Source: Prochlorococcus marinus str. MIT 9211 (GTDB lineage Bacteria; Cyanobacteriota; Cyanobacteriia; PCC-6307; Cyanobiaceae). Taken from it: a DNA stretch of 64,000 nucleotides. Positions 48,844 to 59,617 of this stretch are shown one piece after another. The notes below the pieces were generated by a model that was given only the letters and a program-made list of their open reading frames with translations, searched no databases and had not been told where the DNA came from. A program made the position numbers and the translations under genes. Location: positions 1 through 64,000 of the forward strand of contig NC_009976.1 of assembly GCF_000018585.1 (NCBI RefSeq). The letters run 5' to 3'. Numbering within the stretch: the stretch's first letter is position 1; each line of letters opens with the position of its first letter.

Positions 48844-48970
48844 GCATTCTTTTCATGATTGTGCAGACTCTAATAAGTCAAAGTCAATTGTCGTGACTAA
48901 CTTTAGTGAAAAGCCAATCATTCCTTAATGCTTTTTATTAGAACTAAAGTAATGCCTTCACTAGGTTACA

Positions 48971-49864
48971 TTAATTATTTTCTGACATTGCTTTGATCAT
49001 TGCTTTTTGTGCTTCTTTTTGATTATGTCTGATTAAATTTTTGAAGAATGTTTGATGAGATTTTTGGAATTGTGGATCTTCAGCCAATGGCAAGGCCCCA
49101 GCAATGGATAAACCTTCTTCTCCTTCCATAGCAGCTGTGATGATCACTAAATCTGAATTTAAATTACTGGTGTATGACCACCACAAGCTCGCATTTGAAA
49201 ATGCTGGATGGCTTTGATTGACTAATTGCTTTTCACTTTTGTTTCTGGATACTTTCTTTTTATGTGTTCCTGTAGTAATTTCCTCTAAGATTTTTACTCG
49301 TTGCTTGGATAAGTCAATTAATAGTTGATTTTTACTACGACCACGCAATTGAAAAAGGACAAAAGGGTCTTCTTTAAATCTATCTCCCATTAAAAAGTAA
49401 ATAGCGCTTATGTGTTTACATGGATTTGCTTGATCTGGGCAGCTACATTCGCTTTTTACTTCTTGTAGCTTGAATGGAAACAGTCTGCGACCACTAGCTG
49501 CAAAAGCCGTTTCAATATCCTTAGGCATAATTCCTGCTAATAACTGTGCTGACCACTTTGCTTTTTGAGCCATGGCTTCTAGGACATATTGCCAATCTTC
49601 TTCATCTAGCACGTCTAACCAAAGCTTTACCTTATAAGGATCTTTTTCAGTCCCTTGAACTCTTCCATGCACTCTTCTTCCTTCAAACCGTATTGAGGTG
49701 ACATTGCCTTCTCTTGCATAGCCCCAGGCACGCTCTAAACGTTTCTTAAATCGATAGGAATTAATTAGTTCCATCCATTGTTCTACCCACCAAGATTGTT
49801 GTCCTAGTCCTTCTTTACCCAGAGCAGTTGTTATTTCGGAGTTGTTTTTGGAAGAGAATGACAT
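48971..49864 (-). CDS. SWIM zinc-finger protein
   Basis: A 297-residue protein with a SWIM motif, Cys140-x-Cys142 ... Cys149-x-His151 (CSCPDQANPCKHI), a zinc fold that binds DNA or protein. The N-terminal WGYAREGNVTSIRFEGRRVH and LDEEDWQYVLEAMAQKAKWS are typical of the SWIM proteins that partner SNF2 helicases in bacteria. It follows the SNF2 gene by five bases on the same strand, so the two probably form one complex. Cellular role not established. Confidence 0.88.
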   Translation of the reverse strand: MSFSSKNNSEITTALGKEGLGQQSWWVEQWMELINSYRFKKRLERAWGYAREGNVTSIRFEGRRVHGRVQGTEKDPYKVKLWLDVLDEEDWQYVLEAMAQKAKWSAQLLAGIMPKDIETAFAASGRRLFPFKLQEVKSECSCPDQANPCKHISAIYFLMGDRFKEDPFVLFQLRGRSKNQLLIDLSKQRVKILEEITTGTHKKKVSRNKSEKQLVNQSHPAFSNASLWWSYTSNLNSDLVIITAAMEGEEGLSIAGALPLAEDPQFQKSHQTFFKNLIRHNQKEAQKAMIKAMSENN

Positions 49865-49869
49865 AGTTG

Positions 49870-52800
49870 TTAACTCTCTTTTTCTAAGGAAACTAATTCA
49901 CGTAATTCATTGATGCCAAGTTTGCCAAGCCAATCTTCACCTGCACCAATTATATTTTCTGCGAGCTTAGACTTTTCAGTAATCATTTGATCAATTTTTT
50001 CTTCTACTGACCCTGTAGCAATAAATTTGTGAACCATTACGCTATTTTTTTGACCAATTCTATAAGCACGATCTGTTGCCTGATTTTCTACGGCAGGGTT
50101 CCACCATCGATCAATATGCAACACGTGGTTAGCTCGAGTCAGGTTCAGACCAATACCACCTGCTTTGAGAGAAAGTAAAAATAATTTTGGGCCTCTGGGA
50201 TCTTCTTGAAATTGATCAACCATTGATTGTCTATCTATTTTGCGAGTTCCTCCATGTAGAAAAAGTATGCTATGTCCCCACTTTTTTTCTAGATAAGCTT
50301 GTAGTAAGTGACCCCATTCAGCGAATTGGGTAAAAAGAAGAGCTCTGTCCTCTGTTGCGAATATCACATCAAGAAGTTCTTCCAGCCTTTGAAGTTTGGT
50401 TGATCGTATTCCAAAATCATCGCTAATGTTTTTTTCTTTGAGGGCAAGAGCAGGATGATTACATATTTGTTTGAGACGTGTTAATAGACCTAAGGTTTTC
50501 GCATGACGCTGACCAATAGGACTTCTTGCGATTTCCTGTAAGGTATTGTCTACAGTTTTGTTATAAAGAGCTCTTTGCTCTTGACTAAGAGTAATCCATT
50601 CTTTTAGTTCGACTTTGCTTGGTAGATCCGAGATAATTGATTTATCACTTTTTAACCTTCTAAGAATAAAGGGACTGACACGAGCTTTGAGATCGGTTAA
50701 CGAAGAAATATCACCATAACGTTCAATCGGTAATTTGTAGCGTTGATCAAAAAATTCTTTTTCTCCAAGTACTGATGGATTTAAAAAATCCATTAATGAC
50801 CAAAGCTCACTTACACGATTTTCTATAGGGGTACCAGTTAATGCAATACGAAAAGGGATTATTTTTCCGCCTTTAACAATTTCACGAGTTGTTTGACTTT
50901 GTTTTGAATTTGGATTTTTTATAGCTTGTGCTTCATCAATAATTACACCTTGCCAATCAATTGTTTTCAGAAGCTGTTTATCTCTATGTAGTAGGCCATA
51001 GCTAGTAATAAGAATGTCTACTTTTTTGAGAATCTTTTTCAAGAGTGTTGATGTAGATGAACGATTAGGACCGTAATGCTCTAATACAGATAACTCTGGT
51101 GTAAATGAATAAGCTTCTCGTTTCCAGTTTGTTAATACTGACGTAGGTGCAATTAGCAAAACAGGTTTCTTGAGGTCCTTGTTACTTTTTAAGTGCTGAA
51201 TAAAAGCAAGCACTTGAATTGTTTTGCCCAGGCCCATGTCATCTGCTAAACATGCACCTTGATTAAAACGATGCAAGAAAGCCAACCATCCTATGCCACG
51301 TTCTTGATAAGGCCTCAGTTGTCCATAGAAGCCATCTGGTGCAGCTAGAGGCTCAGGACTTGTATGTTGGTGGTATTGCTCTAAAACGCCTTGGAGCTTT
51401 GGCCCAGCATTAAATTGATGTACTGGAAGCTTCATTAGAGTCTCCCCTTTAGTTGCGGTAAGTCTTAATGCGTCATCTAGGCTTAATTCAGGATTATTGC
51501 TACAGAATTTTTCGGCGATTTTAAGATCATTTGGACGTAATTCAAGCCATGAATCCTTATAGCGAACTAGAGGGCTGCGTTTACTTGCCAGTTGTTCTAG
51601 ATCTTTAAGGCTTAATATGCTTCCCCCTATCATTAGCTCCCAACTCCATTCTAGATTCTCTCGAAGTGTTAATCCTCTGGCACTAGTCGCTAACTCTGCT
51701 TTAATAGCTATACCTAGTCGACTTGCTAATCCTCCTGATAAACTTCTAGGTAGTATTACACCAATACCAATATCACGTAATTGCTTTGAGGCTGTACGTA
51801 CTAGAACAAAAGCTTCTGCAGGTGTGAGTTGCATATTATTTGGAGTAGCATTTTCCAGACCCCTTTCTATTGGTTGAAAGATATTGAGTGCTCTGCCAAG
51901 ACCTTCTAGTAGAATTTCTCCAGGCTGCGCTATTTGAATATCACCAATCTGTAGAACTGCTGAGTCTGCATTCCATACTGCTTCTGCTGCTACCTTTAGT
52001 GATGGATCTGCTTCAGCTTGTAAAGAGAATTGTAAGTCCCATAAATCTTCTCCTTCAAGTGGTGCAAAAAGCTCAAGGCATGCTCTTGCACCTTTAACAT
52101 TGCCTGATAAATTTTCTTTCCAATTTTTACTTGCCTTGGCTAATCTTTCACAATCTTCCAACGGAAGACGAATGACTCCATTATGTGATCCTAATGCCTC
52201 TTGCCAAGCTTTCAGCAATGGATCAAGGTCTTCAGAACTTTCCTCAAAATCTTTTCTTAGCTGTCCATCCACGAGTTCTTCTAAGAGATAAGCCACTTGA
52301 AGTCGACTATTGATTGGTCGACATACTGCAAGTCCGTATTCATCGAGTGTTTCCCTAGGAGTAGTCTTTAATATATGGTTTTGATTTTCTTCAGAAGTTT
52401 CCTCTCTTTTTATGGCACATGTTGCTACTAATGGAAGCCTGATAGAGAATTCTTCTAATCTTTTGCGCTCGTTTTCGTTATTAAGTAAAGGACTCCACCT
52501 AGCTCTAGCTCCAATATTATCAATTGTATTTAATTCAACTTGTGGCAACCAAAGGCCACGAGCAATTAAACTTAGAGACCAACGTTCTAAATGACTCCAC
52601 CATAGGATCTCTTCACTAAGCTCAGGATCTTTTTTCGTGAGAGGTAAGTTTGCAAGCCACGATGCAGCTTCACTGGGTTTGATTGCTATACCTTCAACTT
52701 GCCAGGGCCACCATTCACATTGTTTAGTTACTGGCTCTCCTGCTTGTAAAGGTAGTCCACTCCATTGAGGTTGATCGCTAGTATTTTGTGAGTCCGTTAC

Positions 52801-53073
52801 TCCATTTAATTTTTTGTCTAATGAGTTTTTAATAGATTTACTAGGTAGAGTTAATAAGGCTGTACATTCAATACTTTCTTTAGGTAAAAGCTTTTTTTGC
52901 AATAGCCAAATACGTAAATCTGCTGCTGATAAGGCAAATGGATGTATTACAGGCTGATTGCTGACTATGCTTGGTTTTGCAACTCTCCATGAATCAGCCC
53001 AGATGAGTAGTCCTGGATTATGCGAACTTCCGGTTCGCATTGCTGGCAGCCAAGTAGCGTGTAGCAGACTCAT
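49870..53073 (-). CDS. SNF2-family DEAD/DEAH-box helicase
   Basis: Large (1067 residues) DNA-translocating ATPase. The N-terminal half (1-580) is the Snf2-associated region of bacterial forms. The motor has CLADDMGLGKTIQVLAFIQH (about 606-625), the DEAQ box IIDEAQAIKNPNSKQSQTTR (about 708), IALTGTPIENRVSELWSLMD, and the helicase C domain with SLKAGGIGLNLTRANHVLHI, DRWWNPAVENQATDRAYRIG. Bacterial SNF2 proteins act on protein-DNA complexes or RNA polymerase (RapA), and the SWIM gene supports a DNA-directed complex. Precise role unknown. Confidence 0.93.
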   Translation of the reverse strand: MSLLHATWLPAMRTGSSHNPGLLIWADSWRVAKPSIVSNQPVIHPFALSAADLRIWLLQKKLLPKESIECTALLTLPSKSIKNSLDKKLNGVTDSQNTSDQPQWSGLPLQAGEPVTKQCEWWPWQVEGIAIKPSEAASWLANLPLTKKDPELSEEILWWSHLERWSLSLIARGLWLPQVELNTIDNIGARARWSPLLNNENERKRLEEFSIRLPLVATCAIKREETSEENQNHILKTTPRETLDEYGLAVCRPINSRLQVAYLLEELVDGQLRKDFEESSEDLDPLLKAWQEALGSHNGVIRLPLEDCERLAKASKNWKENLSGNVKGARACLELFAPLEGEDLWDLQFSLQAEADPSLKVAAEAVWNADSAVLQIGDIQIAQPGEILLEGLGRALNIFQPIERGLENATPNNMQLTPAEAFVLVRTASKQLRDIGIGVILPRSLSGGLASRLGIAIKAELATSARGLTLRENLEWSWELMIGGSILSLKDLEQLASKRSPLVRYKDSWLELRPNDLKIAEKFCSNNPELSLDDALRLTATKGETLMKLPVHQFNAGPKLQGVLEQYHQHTSPEPLAAPDGFYGQLRPYQERGIGWLAFLHRFNQGACLADDMGLGKTIQVLAFIQHLKSNKDLKKPVLLIAPTSVLTNWKREAYSFTPELSVLEHYGPNRSSTSTLLKKILKKVDILITSYGLLHRDKQLLKTIDWQGVIIDEAQAIKNPNSKQSQTTREIVKGGKIIPFRIALTGTPIENRVSELWSLMDFLNPSVLGEKEFFDQRYKLPIERYGDISSLTDLKARVSPFILRRLKSDKSIISDLPSKVELKEWITLSQEQRALYNKTVDNTLQEIARSPIGQRHAKTLGLLTRLKQICNHPALALKEKNISDDFGIRSTKLQRLEELLDVIFATEDRALLFTQFAEWGHLLQAYLEKKWGHSILFLHGGTRKIDRQSMVDQFQEDPRGPKLFLLSLKAGGIGLNLTRANHVLHIDRWWNPAVENQATDRAYRIGQKNSVMVHKFIATGSVEEKIDQMITEKSKLAENIIGAGEDWLGKLGINELRELVSLEKES

Positions 53074-53168
53074 ACCCGCAACGCGGTTAGCATGAATTGG
53101 AGCTCCTTCCCTATGAAACGTTATTCCATCAAGGGCAATAACGATTTAGGTCAACTCTATAGCCAATC

Positions 53169-55841
53169 ATGACAGTTGAACAATTGTCGCCTCATTCAAA
53201 GTCACACCCTCTGACAGGAGAGGAGATTCGGACTGCATTTTTGCATTTTTTTGCCGAACGTGGTCATCAAGTTTTACCTAGTGCATCTTTGGTGCCTGAT
53301 GATCCAACAGTCTTACTCACAATTGCAGGCATGCTACCTTTTAAGCCTGTATTTCTTGGTCATGAAGAGAGACCTTCGTCTAGAGTAGTTACGAGTCAAA
53401 AATGTATTCGTACAAATGACATAGAGAATGTTGGCCGTACTGCCAGGCATCAGACTTATTTTGAGATGCTAGGTAACTTTTCTTTTGGTGATTATTTTAA
53501 AAAAGAAGCAATTCAATGGGCGTGGGAGTTAAGTACAAAAACCTTTGGCTTAGATCCCAAATACCTTGTAGTTAGTATTTTTCGAGAAGATGATGACGCT
53601 TATGAAATTTGGAGAAATATCATTGGAGTAAATCCTGATCGGATTATTCGGATGGATGAGGCAGATAATTTTTGGTCTTCGGGACCTACAGGACCGTGTG
53701 GACCTTGTTCGGAATTGTATTATGACTTCAATCCAGAGCTTGGGAATCATTGTATTGACTTAGAAGATGACACTAGATTTATAGAATTCTATAACTTGGT
53801 TTTTATGGAATTTAATAGGGATTCTACTGGCAGGTTGTCTTCACTATCTAATTGCAATATTGATACGGGTATGGGTCTAGAGAGAATGGCACAAATCTTA
53901 CAAAAAGTGCCTAATAATTATGAGACAGATTTAATTTACCCTTTATTAGAAAAGGTTGCCTACTTAGTAGGTGTTGATTATCAAAAGACAGATAAAAAAA
54001 CGCGGATCTCTTATAAGGTTATTGGTGATCACATTAGAGCATGTGTTCAGTTGATAAGCGATGGTGTATCAGCGAGTAATTTAGGGCGTGGATACATCTT
54101 GAGGCGATTGTTGAGGCGCATTGTTAGACATGGGCGCCTTCTTGGTATACCAAAACCTTTCTTAATTGATCTGGGTGAAGTAGCTATTTCTCTAATGAAG
54201 TCTACATACCCTCAGCTACTTGAAAGGCGTGATGTGATTTTGAAAGAGTTGCAAAGAGAAGAGCTACGTTTTTTAGAAACATTAGAGAGAGGTGAGAGAT
54301 TGTTGGCAGATCTACTTTCAAACAATCCAAAAGAAATATCAGGTGAACAGGCATTTGAGTTATATGACACGTATGGATTTCCATTGGAATTAACTCAAGA
54401 AATTGCTGAGGAAAATTCGATTGAAGTTGATTTAAAAGCTTTTGAAAAGGCAATGCAGAGGCAACGTATCCGTGCGAAAGCAGCCAGTACAACAATTGAT
54501 TTGACACTGCAGGATACACTTGACAAGGCGGTTAGAGAACTTAAGCCAACAAATTTCAAGGGGTATGAATGCTTAACAGAAACTAGTACTGTGCAAGCAA
54601 TATTCATTAATGGTGAGCTTGCTCAAGAAGCTCAAGAAAATGATGTAATACAAGTAGCCCTTGATATTACGCCTTTTTATGGAGAATCCGGAGGTCAGAT
54701 TGGTGATACAGGGATCCTGTTTAAGGAATCTGTCACTAATTGCTTAATTGAAATTGATAGTGTAATTAGAAATAATGATGTGTTTGTTCATAGAGGTATT
54801 GTTAAGAATGGAAGGCTACAGGTAGGCGATATAATTCAAAGTCAAGTTCATCATATAAATCGAAGACGTGCTCAAATAAATCATACTGCTACACATCTTT
54901 TACAAGCTTCATTAAAGGAAATTGTTGGCTCTGAAATTAGTCAAGCCGGCTCCTTAGTAAGTTTTGAGCGTTTGCGATTTGATTTCCATTGTTCCTCTCC
55001 AGTGTCCTCTGAAGAGCTAGAGAAGGTTGAAAAAAAAATAAATTTATGGATATCTGAATCACATTCTTTAGTAGTCAAAGAAATGAAGATAGATGATGCG
55101 AAACAAGCTGGAGCAGTTGCAATGTTTGGCGAAAAATATGGCACTTTAGTGAGAGTAGTTGATGTGCCAGGGGTATCTATGGAACTCTGTGGCGGAACAC
55201 ATGTAGCGAATACAGCTGATATAGGAGCTTTTAAGATTGTTGGAGAATCCGGAATAGCTGCTGGAATTCGTAGAATCGAAGCTGTTGCTGGCCCAGGAGT
55301 TTTTGATTATTTTAATGCTCGTGATTCAGTTGTACGGATTCTGAGCGAACGTTTTAAGGTTCAATCAAATGAGATTGTCGATAGAGTGATTGCTTTACAA
55401 GATGAAGTTAAGCTATTAGGGAAGTCACTGATCAAAGCACAGGAAGAAATTGCATTCGCGAAGACTTCGGCACTTGTTAGTAAAGCAACAGCTATTAAAT
55501 CTAGTCATTATATTATTCACCGTTTAGATGGTGTGCCAAGTGAAGCACTGCAATCGGCAGCAAAGGTGTTAGTTGATCAATTGGGTGATTGTTCTGCTGT
55601 ACTACTTGCAGGAACTCCAACTCAGAGCGATCCCAATAAAGTAATTCTTGTTGCGGCATTTGGAGCTAAGACAGTTGCTCATGGATTACATGCCGGTAAA
55701 TTTCTTGGGCCAATAGCCAAGATGTGTGGAGGAGGAGGAGGAGGGCGCCCTAATTTTGCGCAAGCAGGTGGCCGTGATGCGAAGCCTCTAGATAAGGCTT
55801 TAGATCTTGCAAGAGAGCAATTAATGGGTGCTTTACTTTGA
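53169..55841 (+). CDS. alaS: Alanyl-tRNA synthetase
   Basis: Class II synthetase charging tRNA-Ala. The 890-residue protein has motif 1 (FFAERGHQVLPSASLVPDDP and TIAGMLPFKPVFLG), FEMLGNFSFGDYFKKEAI (motif 2), the GMGLERMAQILQ motif 3 region, editing-domain zinc ligands (NHTATHLLQ, CGGTHVANTADIGAF) and the C-Ala tail with GGGGGGRPNFAQAGGRD. Length is normal. Convergent with speA, with two bases between stops. Confidence 0.97.
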   Translation: MTVEQLSPHSKSHPLTGEEIRTAFLHFFAERGHQVLPSASLVPDDPTVLLTIAGMLPFKPVFLGHEERPSSRVVTSQKCIRTNDIENVGRTARHQTYFEMLGNFSFGDYFKKEAIQWAWELSTKTFGLDPKYLVVSIFREDDDAYEIWRNIIGVNPDRIIRMDEADNFWSSGPTGPCGPCSELYYDFNPELGNHCIDLEDDTRFIEFYNLVFMEFNRDSTGRLSSLSNCNIDTGMGLERMAQILQKVPNNYETDLIYPLLEKVAYLVGVDYQKTDKKTRISYKVIGDHIRACVQLISDGVSASNLGRGYILRRLLRRIVRHGRLLGIPKPFLIDLGEVAISLMKSTYPQLLERRDVILKELQREELRFLETLERGERLLADLLSNNPKEISGEQAFELYDTYGFPLELTQEIAEENSIEVDLKAFEKAMQRQRIRAKAASTTIDLTLQDTLDKAVRELKPTNFKGYECLTETSTVQAIFINGELAQEAQENDVIQVALDITPFYGESGGQIGDTGILFKESVTNCLIEIDSVIRNNDVFVHRGIVKNGRLQVGDIIQSQVHHINRRRAQINHTATHLLQASLKEIVGSEISQAGSLVSFERLRFDFHCSSPVSSEELEKVEKKINLWISESHSLVVKEMKIDDAKQAGAVAMFGEKYGTLVRVVDVPGVSMELCGGTHVANTADIGAFKIVGESGIAAGIRRIEAVAGPGVFDYFNARDSVVRILSERFKVQSNEIVDRVIALQDEVKLLGKSLIKAQEEIAFAKTSALVSKATAIKSSHYIIHRLDGVPSEALQSAAKVLVDQLGDCSAVLLAGTPTQSDPNKVILVAAFGAKTVAHGLHAGKFLGPIAKMCGGGGGGRPNFAQAGGRDAKPLDKALDLAREQLMGALL

Positions 55842-55843
55842 AA

Positions 55844-57790
55844 TTATTCTTGTAAATATGTGCTTTGCCTAAGACTGGTTTCTACATGTTCTATTAAGCG
55901 TTGAGCATCATTGATTTTTAACTTTCCTTGTTGTATAGCTGATTCGCTCGCTATTCGCAGTCTTTCTAATAATTGCTCGGAGTCATGTTCCATTGCATTA
56001 AGTACTTCTGCTTTTGTATCCCCACGAATAACGTGATCTAATTTGTACCCTCCATTTTTTGCCATGCGGATATGTATCGAATTCGTACTTCCAAATAGAT
56101 TATGGAGATTGCCCATCACTTCTTGGTATGCCCCTCCTAGAAACATGCCTATCAAATAATCTTCATTAGAGTTAAGCCTATGCAACTCAATCAGAGATTT
56201 AGCTTGTCCATTATCAATAAATTTCGATAATTTACCATCTGAATCACAAGTTAAATCAGCAAAATGCCCTAGTTGAGTTGGCTTTTCATTTAGTCGATGT
56301 ATGGGCATTATTGGGAAGAGTTGGCCAATGGCCCATGTATCAGGTGCTGAACGAAAAATAGATATATTGGCGTAATAGGTCTCAGCTAGTGCTGCATTAA
56401 GTGCATTTAGTTCTTCAGGAATCAAAGTGTCTTTTGGCAGTTTCACCGCTAATGCTTTTGCACAGGCCCAGGTAAGTTGCTCTGCCTTAGCTCGTTCTTC
56501 CAGACCTATGTACCCTAAACGGAATGCAGCCAATGCATCTTCTTTAAATTTAAGTGCGTCGTTCCATGCTTCTTGCAACCTTGAGATATCAACGCCAATA
56601 TTGTGTGGCTCTTCACTTAGAGATCTTAATGTTTGACGTAGATTTTGAACACTGAGACACTCATGTTCTGTTGTTGCTCGAGTATCACTAGGAATTGAGC
56701 TGGTTCCTAAAACATTAAAAACTAATATTGAGAAATGACTAGAAACGGCTCTTCCATTTTCACTCACTAAGGTTGGTACTTGGACTTGGTTCTCTTTACA
56801 GCATTCTTGAATGGTGGCTACTACATCGTTTGCATAATTTTGAAGTGAATAATTTGTAGAGGCTTGTGTTGCCGTACGACTACCATCGTAATCGATTCCT
56901 AAGCCACCCCCCACATCAAGATGACCCATTGGTGCTCCTAGGCGCTTTAATTCGATATAAATATGACTGGCTTCTTGCAATGCATTCTTCAAAACTGCTA
57001 TGTCATTAATTTGGCTCCCTATGTGGAAATGTAGAAGAATTAATTCTTTGAGCAGGCCCGCATCTTTTAATTGTTGGACTGCTTGAGATATTTCTGGTAT
57101 TGATAGGCCGAATTTAGATTTTTCTCCAATAGAGTTGCTCCATCTACCACTACTTTGACTCGATAATTTTGCTCTTATACCTATAAAGGGTGCAGATCCA
57201 ATTTTCTTAGTAGCATTGATAATGCGATCAACTTCATCTAATTGTTCAATAACTACTATAGGTTTCCTTCCTAATTGTCTTGCTAAAATAGATGTTTCTA
57301 TATAACGCTTATCTTTGTAACCATTGCAAATTAGTAATGCTTCAGGGTCATCTAATAAGGAAAGTGCTATTAATAATTCTGCTTTGCTTCCAGCCTCGAG
57401 GCCGAAATGCCATTCTCGGCTACATGTAACTATTTCTTCGACAACATGTCGCTGCTGGTTGCATTTGATTGGAAAGACACCTTTATATTCTCCTTCATAC
57501 TCATAATGTGAAATTGCATTTTTAAAAGCACCATGTAATTTTTTGATTCTGTCTTCAAGAATGTCATCGAAACGAAGTAAAAGAGGTGACTTTAGATTGC
57601 GACTATTCAGTTCTTTAACTAATACCATTAAATCTAATGAATCACCTTCAGGCCCCGTCGGACTGACTTTTATATTTCCAGATTCATTAATTGAGAAATA
57701 ATCTTTCCCCCATTTATCCAGTCGATATAAAACAGTACTGTCTTCAACAGACCAGTCATTTTTCTTAGTGAGGGGCTTGGATTTGGACAA
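55844..57790 (-). CDS. speA: Biosynthetic arginine decarboxylase
   Basis: PLP enzyme making agmatine, the entry to polyamines. The 648-residue protein is the large fold-III type: PLP Lys in GVFPIKCNQQRHVVEEI (about 110), LLHFHIGSQINDI, HLDVGGGLGIDYDG, and a C-terminal part with SIFRSAPDTWAIGQLFPIMP and MFLGGAYQEVMGNLHNLFGS. Its coding start overlaps nothing, and 150 bases separate it from divergent ndk. The enzyme also supports arginine catabolism, but nothing here shows regulation. Confidence 0.96.
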   Translation of the reverse strand: MSKSKPLTKKNDWSVEDSTVLYRLDKWGKDYFSINESGNIKVSPTGPEGDSLDLMVLVKELNSRNLKSPLLLRFDDILEDRIKKLHGAFKNAISHYEYEGEYKGVFPIKCNQQRHVVEEIVTCSREWHFGLEAGSKAELLIALSLLDDPEALLICNGYKDKRYIETSILARQLGRKPIVVIEQLDEVDRIINATKKIGSAPFIGIRAKLSSQSSGRWSNSIGEKSKFGLSIPEISQAVQQLKDAGLLKELILLHFHIGSQINDIAVLKNALQEASHIYIELKRLGAPMGHLDVGGGLGIDYDGSRTATQASTNYSLQNYANDVVATIQECCKENQVQVPTLVSENGRAVSSHFSILVFNVLGTSSIPSDTRATTEHECLSVQNLRQTLRSLSEEPHNIGVDISRLQEAWNDALKFKEDALAAFRLGYIGLEERAKAEQLTWACAKALAVKLPKDTLIPEELNALNAALAETYYANISIFRSAPDTWAIGQLFPIMPIHRLNEKPTQLGHFADLTCDSDGKLSKFIDNGQAKSLIELHRLNSNEDYLIGMFLGGAYQEVMGNLHNLFGSTNSIHIRMAKNGGYKLDHVIRGDTKAEVLNAMEHDSEQLLERLRIASESAIQQGKLKINDAQRLIEHVETSLRQSTYLQE

Positions 57791-57940
57791 AGTTTAGTAG
57801 AGAAAACTATTTATAAAATTTGAAGGGGTGTTCATTGGATACGAGCCCATTCTAAGAACAGTTGTTTTTAATCCTATTGTTTTGCTTGCCAAGAGGGTAC
57901 TTCTCAGTAGACGATAGCTCCATTCTGAATTTATTTTTTT

Positions 57941-58396
57941 ATGGTTGCGGAAAGAACTTTCCTTGCAATTAAGCCTGATGGTGTGCAGAGAGGCTTAGTC
58001 GGTGAAATCCTTAGTCGTTTTGAGCGGAAAGGTTTTAAGTTAATTGCCCTAAAACAATTAATTCCTAGTAGAGCATTGGCTGAGCAGCACTATGGAGTTC
58101 ATAGAGAGCGACCTTTCTTTAAAGGATTGGTTGACTTCATCACCAGTGGTCCTGTTATTGCAATGATATGGGAAGGCGAAGGCGTAATTTTGGGAGCAAG
58201 AAAACTAATTGGATCTACAAAGCCTCTTGATGCGGACCCTGGAACTATTCGAGGAGATTTGGCTATAGATATTGGAAGAAATGTGATTCATGGATCGGAT
58301 GGTCCAGAAACTGCGAGTTTTGAAATAGGTTTATGGTTTGAATCTTCGGAACTTAGCGATTGGAACCCTTCAGATCAGTTGTGGAGAGTGGAGTAG
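57941..58396 (+). CDS. ndk: Nucleoside diphosphate kinase
   Basis: Equilibrates nucleoside tri- and diphosphates by a phospho-His intermediate. The 151-residue protein has [19 protein letters not shown] at the N-terminus and the active His117 in [16 protein letters not shown]. The length is standard. The last 44 bases overlap the convergent thiO gene. Confidence 0.97.
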   Translation: MVAERTFLAIKPDGVQRGLVGEILSRFERKGFKLIALKQLIPSRALAEQHYGVHRERPFFKGLVDFITSGPVIAMIWEGEGVILGARKLIGSTKPLDADPGTIRGDLAIDIGRNVIHGSDGPETASFEIGLWFESSELSDWNPSDQLWRVE

Positions 58397-59513
58397 TAAT
58401 TTCACTATTGGTGAATCGCGTGTAATGAAATTGTTGCAATAAACTTTTTTCTGAATTTGATAATGGTTGATCACATAAGCATTTTCCAATTAAGTCCGAT
58501 GTAATAGCTGCTAAAAGTACTCCATTGCGATGATGTCCAGTTGCTAGCCAGAGCCCATTTAGAGATGAATTTCCCAGAATTGGCTTTAAATCTGGTGTAC
58601 ATGGTCTAAAGCCCCACCAGCGCTCCATATGTGGCCAAGACATTGCTGAAGGAAGAAGAGACTCCACTCCCTTTTGTAATTCATTTTGTCCATATGGTGT
58701 ACAACCTTCATTAAAACCTTCTTCTTTTTCGTTTGTTGCGCCAACAATGATTAAGCCGTCTTCGCGAGGGACTAAATAAATTCCTGGTCCAAACATGATT
58801 CGTTTAAGGGCATCTTTCGGACCTTGTATAGAAAACATTTGTCCTTTGACTGGGAATATTGGTACTTCTTTAAAAAGTTGATTGCTCCAAGCTCCACTAC
58901 AAAGAACGGCTTCGTTTGCAAAAATTTCTTCCACTTGACCTGATGCATTACATACATAAACGCCTTGAAAAACATTTTCTTTATAAATTAAAGATTGGAC
59001 TTCTACACCTTCTTGAAAGTGCACCCCTAATTCCACGCATGCTTTTTCAAGGGCTCTCATTAAACGACGCCGGTTGTCTATTTGCCCATCTTCACTAAAC
59101 AGTAATCCAGTTTCCCATTGAGAGGCTATTCCAGGTATTTCTTTTTCTAATGAAAGTCTATTTAGAGACTGACCAAAACGAGCCGTTGGATACTTCTCTC
59201 TGGTTTCAAGATTACAAAAAGGTACGACTATTCCACTCATTCTGAGTCCACAATTCATTCCGCTATTGGTCTCAATTTTCTGGACCCATTCAGGTATTTG
59301 CAAGAGACTTGAGCGACCTAGTTCAAGCATTTGATTACTAAGCCCTTCTGCATGTGGAGCCAACATCCCCGCAGCGACAAAACCTGCAGCTTCGCTTCTT
59401 CTTCTGCTTAAGATTTCAACCTTACGTCCTTTGCTTGCTAATTCATGAGCGATTGAGAGCCCTATGAGACCACCTCCAAGAATTAGTAATCGTTCTGAAG
59501 TATGTGTCGCCAT
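58353..59513 (-). CDS. thiO: FAD-dependent glycine oxidase ThiO-like
   Basis: D-amino-acid-oxidase fold enzyme that supplies dehydroglycine for the thiazole of thiamine. The 386-residue protein has the N-terminal FAD motif [20 protein letters not shown], then [20 protein letters not shown], the [20 protein letters not shown] segment, and C-terminal [17 protein letters not shown] and [18 protein letters not shown]. The family fits ThiO; a related amino-acid oxidase cannot be excluded. No thiazole synthase gene is adjacent. The 3' end overlaps ndk by 44 bases. Confidence 0.86.
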   Translation of the reverse strand: MATHTSERLLILGGGLIGLSIAHELASKGRKVEILSRRRSEAAGFVAAGMLAPHAEGLSNQMLELGRSSLLQIPEWVQKIETNSGMNCGLRMSGIVVPFCNLETREKYPTARFGQSLNRLSLEKEIPGIASQWETGLLFSEDGQIDNRRRLMRALEKACVELGVHFQEGVEVQSLIYKENVFQGVYVCNASGQVEEIFANEAVLCSGAWSNQLFKEVPIFPVKGQMFSIQGPKDALKRIMFGPGIYLVPREDGLIIVGATNEKEEGFNEGCTPYGQNELQKGVESLLPSAMSWPHMERWWGFRPCTPDLKPILGNSSLNGLWLATGHHRNGVLLAAITSDLIGKCLCDQPLSNSEKSLLQQFHYTRFTNSEITTPLSTTDLKGSNR

Positions 59514-59617
59514 TTTTGGCCCTTGATAGAGTTAATTTTGAGTTTTTTAGTGCCCGTTGTCTATCCAAGTTGTTCTCTTTTCCATAGGATGAAAGAATCT
59601 CGAACTTGATATTAAAA

